Positions 57,533-64,000 of a DNA stretch of 64,000 nucleotides are shown here, in pieces. A program made the position numbers and the translations under genes. The notes beneath the pieces were generated by a model that saw only the letters and a list, made by a program, of their open reading frames with translations, was not told the origin of the DNA and did not search any database. Every line of letters begins with the position of its first letter. The first letter of the stretch is position 1. This DNA is from Cladophialophora immunda (lineage: Eukaryota > Ascomycota > Eurotiomycetes > Chaetothyriales > Herpotrichiellaceae). The stretch covers positions 5,084,001 to 5,148,000 of the forward strand of contig NW_015622541.1 in NCBI RefSeq assembly GCF_000835495.1, read 5' to 3'.

Positions 57533-58330
57533 CTATAAATACTTTCGGGTTGTTTCGACAAGATACTTGGCCATGTCTTCTGGATGTGAGATGTAGGGAA
57601 AATGGTTTCCCGGAAGAGTTTTGATGGGAATGCCCGCTTTGGTTGCGATAACGACATTGTTGAAGAATTGCCAAGTTGGAGTTCCCGCGCCCACGGTCCA
57701 GTCTATCGGTCTCTTATGTAGATCCTCATCGCTAATGGGCGCGGACTGAGTCAATTTGGTGATATAGCCATGTGCCCAGCGAGGATAATTCTTGCGCAGC
57801 CTCTCATGCACCTCGTCACCAAGGCCATCCCACGCCGCGTGGTTCCCCGAGGCGGCCTTGGAGTGAAACGCCATAGTTGCCGCGATGGAGTCGGCATCTT
57901 GAGCCAGAAGATCGGCAAGATGGCCCATGAGCCATGTCGGTGCTTCATGTGGTAATCCATTGCGCACCCGTTCCGGATAGTCTGCGCAGAGCGCCAGCAC
58001 AGCCAACGCGCCCGAACTGCAGCCCCAAAAGGTGGCATATTGAATGTCCAACTGGTCCATTAGACCTATCACCATGGTAGCGAGCTTTTGGGCCGTGATA
58101 TCTTGGTATGTTTCAGGCGGTGCATTGGATGATCTTGACATTCCAGGCATGTCGAACGTCGTCACAGTAAAACCCTCAGCAGCTATGAGAGACATTGGTT
58201 TGTCCATCATCTGACATTCGCCTAGTCCGTCCGGGATCAAGACAACGTGAGGGCCAGAACCCTCCTGTTCGTAGTACCATGTGATTCCGTCCTTGGTGGT
58301 GACTGTCGACCTTGTGCGCCTGGAGACCAT
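57533..58330 (-). CDS. alpha/beta hydrolase, zearalenone lactonase (ZHD101)-like
   Basis: 265-residue intronless hydrolase, close in length and sequence to the fungal zearalenone hydrolase ZHD101 (264 residues), which opens the lactone ring of a resorcylic acid lactone. Shared blocks include DGITWYYEQEGSGP, VTTFDMPGMSRS, PPETYQDITAQKLA and GDEVHERLRKNYPRWAHGY. The catalytic triad can be placed: Ser 105 in WGCSSGA, Glu 129 in PHEAPT, His 243 in GNHFPYISHP. Trp 185 lies where ZHD101 has the substrate-stacking Trp. The middle cap (residues 130-195) differs most, so the substrate may be a related lactone rather than zearalenone. The start at 58330 is the first ATG, with RRTRST following as in relatives. 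It shares a 585-bp promoter with the zinc-cluster regulator. Confidence 0.9.
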   Translation of the reverse strand: MVSRRTRSTVTTKDGITWYYEQEGSGPHVVLIPDGLGECQMMDKPMSLIAAEGFTVTTFDMPGMSRSSNAPPETYQDITAQKLATMVIGLMDQLDIQYATFWGCSSGALAVLALCADYPERVRNGLPHEAPTWLMGHLADLLAQDADSIAATMAFHSKAASGNHAAWDGLGDEVHERLRKNYPRWAHGYITKLTQSAPISDEDLHKRPIDWTVGAGTPTWQFFNNVVIATKAGIPIKTLPGNHFPYISHPEDMAKYLVETTRKYL

Positions 58331-58915
58331 GGTGCTAATATGTGTAACGAGCAAGTGTGCGTCAAAAGATACTATAGGCAGCGAGTTTCAGCCCTGTTAG
58401 ACCTGAGGTGTGCACTTCTAACAGAGACTTCATTCAAGACAGGGATAGGAGAACCCCGTTCATATAACGTCCCATGGGAACTTGCAAAAAGCAAAAGTAA
58501 AAGCAGTGGCAGTGAAGGAGCCGAAAGCGAGCAGGCGGGGAGGCGGGAAGCGGGAAGGTGGGAAGCCATCAAGGCGGGCTGCTCCAACTCCCGGATGGGC
58601 CCAGGTCTCTCGGACTTGGTATTTAGGGGCAACAAAGAGCCTCGTCTGGGCTCATTTCTGGGGAGCTGTCCCGGATTTGCGTCAAATGCGACACCGAGAG
58701 AGTATCACGATGGCAGAATGGCCCAAGTACCTACAAGTAGGTATTATGGCTCTGGGCCCACAAAACAGGCTAGTGCAAAGTCTTCCAAAAACGTAGAAGC
58801 TCTTTTGCTTTACATTTGTCAGCGTTGCTTCCGCGGAAGGCGAGCCAGCTAAATACTCAGCCTTGTCTTGCCCTGCGCTGAGTTGTAACGTCCAGCAGTC
58901 GATTGCGCAGTTGAT
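58331..58915. promoter_or_regulatory. bidirectional promoter of hydrolase and Zn2Cys6 regulator
   Basis: 585 bp between divergent starts at 58330 and 58916. It carries the 12-bp palindrome at 58828-58839, 77 bp before the regulator start. A purine-rich stretch lies around 58485-58570. Confidence 0.7.
58828..58839. promoter_or_regulatory. palindrome CTTCCGCGGAAG, copy 1
   Basis: Perfect 12-bp palindrome whose core is the CCG/CGG pair that Zn2Cys6 dimers bind. The same 15 bases (TGCTTCCGCGGAAGG) recur upstream of the SDR at 61070. Confidence 0.7.
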
Positions 58916-60706
58916 ATGCCACAGCACAAAGCTCGCAAGGTTCGTCTCACCGCGAGTCTTGTTTCGATCGCCACCGCTTTCTGGACTAAGGACTAACTTA
59001 TTCCTGGCCAGGCGTGCGACTTTTGTTATCGCAGGAGGATCAAGTGTGACGCACAGAAGCCCCGATGCTCTAATTGTATCCTGCATGACTCAATCTGTGC
59101 TTTTGGCGCTACAAGCCGCAAAGCTCGGGCTAGGCATCAGGAATCAGGCGAAGACATTGGAGTTCTACGATCACAAGTAGAGCGTCTCGAATCAAGTCTT
59201 GGCCTCGCTTTAAAGAGGATCGAGGAACTTGAAAGCCTGGTACCGAAATGGGACGAGGCTCTAGATGTTCCGGCTGCCTCGGCCGGAGCTGATGACCTCG
59301 ATGAATATGAAGTTGACTTCGCCGAAAAAGAGCTTCCTGATGCACGCATGGAACTGCCACCGCTTCCGGAAGCCCTGTCTGCAACGGAAGCCTACCTCAC
59401 AACGCTGAACGTGGTTCTTCCGCTGTTCCACCCCGGCCGATTACTGCAACTGATAAAAAGCTGGTACACAAGTTCTGGTCCAAGAGAGCGCACAACATGG
59501 GCGGCAATCAACGTGGTTCTCGCGCTGGCTCATCGTCTAATACAACCCGACGAAGCGACATTGAGTGAGGGAGCGGCGTACTACCTGCACAACGCCCAGA
59601 CTGTGCTTTCGGAGGTGATCATGGGTGGCGCTGATCTACTCAACGTTCAGATACTCATCGGAATGGTCATACTCTTTCAAGGTATGCAAGATCTTAAGCC
59701 TGCGACGATGCTAATCGCTATTGCTTTACGTCTGGCGCACGAGTTGGGGCTACACACTCGAAGAGCTGAGTACCCCGACACTTCCCAGGTATTGGAACGG
59801 GACCGAGTCTTTTGGATAGCATACATCCTTGACAGAGATATTAGCTTGCGCACAGGTCAGCCGCCTGTACAACGCGAGGCCGATATCGACCTGGAGTGGC
59901 CATCAGCCGAGCCCGAAGACGGAGCTGGAACGGTGACCAACGCCGATGGTACTTTTCCATTTAACTTTCTTCGATGCCGCGTACGGCTTGCTCGGATCCA
60001 AGGTGAAGTATACGACTTCATCGTTGCAACTCGTGCTGGGACGATGGACAACTACCAGCGAGACGAGAACATAGCTCGTCTAAACCGTATGCTGGATGAC
60101 TGGATCTCTAGTATTCCGCCGCCGTTCCGACCCAGCTCCGTGGTACATACCGGACAGCCAAAGCTGTGCAGAAGCTTTGCCGTTCTCTACTCCACTCATC
60201 TCGCCTGTCGGACCCAGGTTTACCGCGCTGATGCCATGGCGTTGCCCTGGATGCAGAGCCTGCGGACTTTTGGCAGAACAGTTACGCAACAGGGACACAC
60301 TGTTCCAGTACCTCTGCCAACGCCATCGTTGCAGGATTGGGAGAAACTTGTGGACGAGACCCGTGGGTTCATGGATCTGTTTTGGGGTGTAGAAAGGAGA
60401 GACCAGGCATTTATCTGGTCAGCGAACTGCTTGTATCATTGATGCTTGGATGGCGGCTGACCTTCTCCGTTCTTTAGGATGACCGCCTGCACATATATCT
60501 CTGGGTCTGTCTGTTTGACAGCCAACATCATGTTTGAACCATGCCACGCGAGCGTGGAATACGACCTGGCACTGGTAAATTTATCCATTGCGCTCTTGGA
60601 GGATCTGATACAACAAACAGAACACCAGCCTCTGAAAGATCTACGAGATGCATGTGAAGAGCTCCTGCGTTATGCTTGTGCATTATCGCCTATGGTTGAC
60701 GTTTAG
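58916..60706 (+). CDS. Zn2Cys6 transcription factor next to the hydrolase
   Basis: 557-residue regulator from three exons (58916-58939, 59012-60432, 60478-60706). The 24-nt first exon codes MPQHKARK; the zinc cluster follows immediately in exon 2 with Cys 10, 13, 20, 27, 30 and 37 (ACDFCYRRRIKC, then RCSNCILHDSIC). A short coiled coil follows (VERLESSLGLALKRIEELES), as expected for a dimer. The Fungal_trans domain has TTLNVVLPLFHPGRLLQL, ALRLAHELGLHTR and VFWIAYILDRDISLRTGQPP. The last exon ends with SVCLTANIMF and VEYDLALVNLS. Divergent from the hydrolase and with the palindrome in its own promoter, it is the likely cluster regulator, perhaps self-regulating. Confidence 0.92.
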
Positions 60707-61069
60707 GATGGCACCTTTCGTCCCCTTTTGTGACCAAGACGTCTAGCCGTGCGGCAAGCTCTTGCAAGAAGCCGAACTCATCGCTGGACTATTTTTTCAA
60801 TGCTCGATGTAATTTCCATGATATTGTTGTTGTCAATCTGCCCTGGAGTAATGGCACGAGGCAGGGCAATAGTCCAATGGAAGTGTTTGTTGGAGGCCAC
60901 GAGTCCACGACGAATAATTTGTCCTTCCTAGTTAGACATTCTGGTCTCTCCCATAGCAGAACCACTAGGGTGGAAAGCTATATGCAAAGCAAAATGCAGC
61001 CCAACCCACCCTCACGGCGATTCGCTATCTCAAGCTCTATCAGCGTATCGGGCAACGACGAGGTCCGAA
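60707..61069. other. convergent intergenic region
   Basis: 363 bp between the regulator and the second SDR; nothing recognised. Confidence 0.5.
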
Positions 61070-62021
61070 TTACATGTCGACGCCATTCAACGATACCCTC
61101 AGCAGCGACGATGTCTGGATCTCTTCCGCCCGCGCCTTGAGTTCCTCCACATCCCAATTCGCCCAGACGAACTTGTTCCTCAGAAATGCAGCCTCGTCCG
61201 ACGCAATCCACACGAGAAAATGTGCCGGCAACTCGACTGTAAAGGTGTGTTAGTATCTGACGCAACGCATCCATCGATGTAATGGCACAAAATTGGAAGA
61301 GCATAGATTTACCTGTGTCTGGCCCCACGGGGATGTTCGGGTTAATCTCCGTGCTCACGATGCCTGGGTGGATGCTCACGACGTGAATGTTCGGGTTCTC
61401 GGATGCGTAATACTCGATCATCTTCAGCGCCGCCGCTTTGGCAGCCGCGTAGCTCCACACGCCCGGCACTTCTGGGAGGGGAGCCCAGTGGCTGATGGCG
61501 CTGCCTATGTTGAGGAGCTTCGCGCTGGGGGCCGCCAGAGGGGTAAACACCTGCAGGGCATTGAACGAGCCGATGAGGTTGATCTCGAAGGACCGCCGAA
61601 CCTCTGACTCGGGGTAGTCGACGACCGCAGCCTCCTTAGGGAGCATACCGGCGTTGTTCAGGAAGATGTCGATCTGGCCGCCGATTTGGGCAACGATGGC
61701 ACCCAGAGCGGCCGCGATGGACGTGCGGTCGGTGACGTCGCCCATCTGCAAGACCACATGGGTCGAAGGGTTGGCTTCCCTGATGGCCACCCCAGCCGTC
61801 TGGAGGCGGTCGACTCTCCGCCCTATGATGGAGATCGATTTGGCGCCGGCTTGGGCAAAGGCAATCGCGGCAGCCTTCCCGATACCCGTCCCTCCGCCCG
61901 TGATGACGACGTTCTTCCCAGCTGCTGAAATCTCTGGCCTCGTGGGCAGGATGGCCGGGTATGGTCTATTGTGCCATGTTTCGGTGAACGAGACGAAACT
62001 TTTCATAGGAGGGGACGCCAT
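61070..62021 (-). CDS. short-chain dehydrogenase/reductase
   Basis: 291-residue SDR from two exons (61313-62021 and 61070-61236; 76-bp intron). The start MASPPMKSFVSFTETWHNRP is preferred over a non-conserved upstream Met at 62087. The cofactor loop is VVITGGGTGIGKA (TGGGTGIG at residues 41-48), then a conserved Asp in GDVTDR, NNAG in IFLNNAGML, the catalytic Ser in LNIGSAIS, and YAAAK. Exon 2 completes the C-terminus as VELPAHFLVWIASDEAAFL and FVWANWDVEELKAR, a typical end for this fungal SDR subgroup. Two CCGCGG-type sites lie 158-230 bp upstream, linking it to the zinc-cluster regulator. Confidence 0.92.
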
Positions 62022-62178
62022 GGTGAGTGTTAGATGCGCGGCGGGAAAGGGACGAGAGTGTTCTGTCTGGAAGATGGTAACTCCCACCGTCCATCCGGGC
62101 TGTTAGCTCGTTATATGTGCCTGTTGAAAGTTTGTAGTCGCGAATCTATACTGATTTCTAAGCTGTTCCTTGCTCGTG

Positions 62179-62190
62179 CTTCCGCGGAAG
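62179..62190. promoter_or_regulatory. palindrome CTTCCGCGGAAG, copy 2
   Basis: Identical to copy 1 at 58828-58839, with the flanks TG and G also shared. It lies 158 bp upstream of the SDR start. Confidence 0.7.
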
Positions 62191-62242
62191 GGAATTAAGG
62201 TTGGTGACGACGCAATAAGGGAGTGGCATTAAACTGGCTGCC

Positions 62243-62252
62243 CTCCGCGGAA
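62243..62252. promoter_or_regulatory. related site CTCCGCGGAA
   Basis: Keeps the TCCGCGGA core of the palindrome; 52 bp further from the SDR start than copy 2. Possible weaker third site. Confidence 0.5.
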
Positions 62253-62441
62253 TGTTACGACCTAGGTCGAAGAGGATCGTTCAAAGAGGTATATCCCAAT
62301 GCCGTGTGCTAGGAAAGAGAGAAATCAGCGTGCATTGTAGATAGTAGATACTAAGGGTCGTTGGTCTATACCGTGGCTCGCTTCGAGCTCACCAGGAAAT
62401 CAAACCAAGCACATCTCCTGCGTTTCCGCAGTTCCGTGCGT

Positions 62442-62640
62442 CTACCAAAACCTTTCGTTCATTTGGCCGTCAATATAACAATAGTCGATGAGGGTGTACT
62501 CGCCCGGGCCTTCGAGGGATTCCCGGATAACAAAGGGGATGTCGATGCCTTAGAAGGAGCAGATCTGGTCTTTGATCTCCGCCTCGTGGGGCACACGGCC
62601 AATCTTACCCCCATTGGTTCTGCAAAACCCCCCGTAAATA
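62442..62640 (-). pseudogene. decayed C-terminal fragment of a HET-domain protein
   Basis: One frame reads FCRTNGGKIGRVPHEAEI, KDQICSF, a TAA stop (62550-62552), then GIDIPFVIRESLEGPG and EYTLIDYCYIDGQMNE. This lines up block by block with the end of the intact HET protein at 30773-32698 (AFFATNTNYVGFGP, DQVYLLLGSD, FILRPAGEKF, LVGACYVHGIMYGE). The HET domain itself is absent. It is a remnant, not a functional gene. Confidence 0.6.
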
Positions 62641-62990
62641 GGTAGTAGATACAGCACGAGGCTGCGGTAGGGTCTACATCGTGGATGTCTCAAGCTTTCA
62701 GCCGCAGAGCGCTTCAACAGCCTGTCCGGCTTTGAATCCAAGCGCAGGCGGTCGCATTGGCAAGTCAAGTGTGACCTAATCCATAATTAGTTAGTGTAGA
62801 TAGGTTAATAACCTATATGTCCGCATGTCGATTCACTCAGACATAGTCTGAGACTTTTGACGTGTACCCAGCTTCTCTTCAAGTATTTATGATGGTTGTT
62901 GAGTTGACCGGCTTTCTGGACTTCCCCCTCTTAAGGCGCCGGTCTTTCGCGGTCAGACGAATCAGCGGCTCATCCAACGGGCCTTCCGGC

Positions 62991-63058
62991 GTACTCAGTA
63001 GCCCGGTGGGGCGCCGTCCCACCGCGGACGGCTCCGCAGATATCACACTACTGAGTAC
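62991..63058. repeat. nested inverted repeat
   Basis: Outer 11-bp arms GTACTCAGTAG (62991-63001) and CTACTGAGTAC (63048-63058) enclose two inner hairpins: CGGTGGG/CCCACCG (63004-63010 with 63018-63024) and an overlapping GCGGA/TCCGC (63024-63028 with 63033-63037). The whole can fold like a small branched structure. Origin unknown; possibly a remnant of a mobile element. Confidence 0.6.
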
Positions 63059-63287
63059 TGCCAGCAAGGATTGACCGAAAATTAGCTGGCGCCGTCTTCA
63101 AGGGCGACGGAGTTGTGTGTGCTATGACCTCTTTCTCCAAGGCTGTCCGAATAATTATTGAGCGGACGGCACTCTAGAGAGGGGAGGAACTTCCTGGGTC
63201 GTAGCGCAAGTGCTCATCAAGCTTCTACTGGTAATCTCTCGAATGGGCGAGACCAAAGAATTGATACCTTTGATTTGGGTCGACGTA

Positions 63288-63312
63288 GTGTCGACATACA
63301 GTATATCGACAC
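63288..63312. repeat. small inverted repeat
   Basis: GTGTCGA (63288-63294) and TCGACAC (63306-63312), perfect 7-bp arms around an 11-bp centre. Confidence 0.5.
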
Positions 63313-63892
63313 CCATCTCTCAATGCCACATTTGAAACACCCCAAAACACCAATTCACCTATTACAGACCAAAGCGTATTTCGTATTCAAAGTCCTGCGG
63401 GCGAGACGGTTAAAGCCAACGGGAGGTCCTTTCCATCACAGGGCCAAGCGGATGTCGTCTAAATCTACTACGTACAGGGTAGGGTCAGGGAAGGGGTTTG
63501 CTGAGATTCCCGTCGCCGCCTCCATTGAGTCCTATCCTCAAACCGGTAGCCGGGTAAGCACTATTGACTCCTCGAGCAGAAGGGGCCACTGATGTCGTCG
63601 TGCATGGACATTGAATGACAGTGTCCGTTGCGCTTTTTTCATGGATGCTGTTTGAACGCCGTTGTACACAATCCATGTATTGCCAAGGCGCGACATGGAC
63701 CCTCATCAAAGGATGGCGGCGACTGGCCGTGGTTATATTGCTCTGGATTGCAATCCGTTCCATCACCATAAATACCCCGTCACGGGTGTCCCTGCCAGTG
63801 GAAGCAGTGCCCAAAACCATCTGCAAAATAATATTCCCTCTATCTCGGGCAGGCATTTTGCTTCCACCTCCTGAGGAGAAGAGCCATCACGA

Positions 63893-64000
63893 ATGGACAA
63901 TTTTCGAGAAACGTTTGTCGGTCTCCTGATCCGCCTGGCCACGGGAGGCAGGCTGCTCAAATACGAAGACGAGGTCAACCCCGAGAAGTACCGCCGCGCC
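63893..64000 (+). CDS. MFS transporter (DHA1 drug-efflux type), 5' end
   Basis: The first 36 codons before the window ends: MDNFRETFVGLLIRLATGG, then RLLKYEDEVNPEKYRRA. This resembles the cytosolic leader of fungal DHA1 multidrug transporters, which often read xVGQLIR...RxLxYPEE before the first membrane segment. The assignment rests on this short leader only. Confidence 0.55.
   Translation, partial: MDNFRETFVGLLIRLATGGRLLKYEDEVNPEKYRRA

Larger units (their letters stand above)
62022..62441. promoter_or_regulatory. upstream region of the second SDR
   Basis: 420 bp containing palindrome copy 2 (62179-62190) and a related site (62243-62252). Confidence 0.55.
62641..63892. other. intergenic, with inverted repeats
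   Basis: 1.25 kb with no supported gene, holding a nested inverted repeat at 62991-63058 and a smaller one at 63288-63312. The downstream part is presumably the promoter of the MFS gene at 63893. Confidence 0.45.

Noticed and set aside
1..64000. tRNA, rRNA, CRISPR array, intact transposon
   Set aside because: Several GGTTCGA-like strings were inspected, but all lie inside coding sequence without a tRNA fold; no spaced direct repeats and no transposase or reverse transcriptase were seen.

Overview
The window is nuclear DNA of a filamentous ascomycete (Pezizomycotina). Genes are split by many short GT-AG introns (about 45-110 bp, several with CTAAC/CTGAC-type branch sites), and the families are fungal ones: Zn2Cys6 regulators, HET and NACHT proteins, a TRI12-type MFS pump, an OrsD-type zinc-finger domain. 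A zearalenone-lactonase-like hydrolase is compatible with a black yeast (Chaetothyriales), but that placement is a weak inference. Exons were joined by hand from splice sites and reading phase; every multi-exon model given as intact closes to a multiple of three.

Layout. 0-30 kb is mostly housekeeping: a truncated FAD oxidoreductase; a Zn2Cys6 regulator carrying an in-frame TGA; the SAGA subunit Spt20; a regulator-like protein without a visible zinc cluster; a Mn-type CDF transporter; a zinc-ribbon protein; a DUF2237 protein; an FAD monooxygenase; a hypothetical protein; fibrillarin; Sds22; Sec61-beta; a secreted quercetinase-like bicupin; and an NCS1 purine-cytosine permease.

30-43 kb is accessory. 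It holds a HET-domain protein, a zinc alcohol dehydrogenase with a GC-AG intron and a 12-nt exon, and a NACHT NLR-like NTPase. Next comes a run of broken genes: a CorA-like gene with three in-frame TAG codons, a frameshifted TPR gene, and an FAD monooxygenase missing one base in a homopolymer.

45-62 kb looks like a catabolic or detoxification cluster: an OrsD-domain regulator, an SDR, an NmrA/isoflavone-reductase-like enzyme, a C2H2 regulator, a 14-exon TRI12-type MFS pump, a zearalenone-lactonase-like hydrolase, a Zn2Cys6 regulator divergent from it, and a second SDR. A 12-bp palindrome, CTTCCGCGGAAG, occurs in the hydrolase/regulator intergenic region and again upstream of the second SDR. 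It is the most interesting regulatory signal here, because its CCG/CGG core is what a Zn2Cys6 dimer would read. The last 2 kb hold a decayed HET fragment, a nested inverted repeat, and the first codons of another MFS transporter.

How the cluster might work (inference): the hydrolase opens a lactone or ester substrate, the reductases process the product, the pump exports the compound or product, and the local regulators switch the set. No tRNA, rRNA, CRISPR array or intact transposon was recognised.
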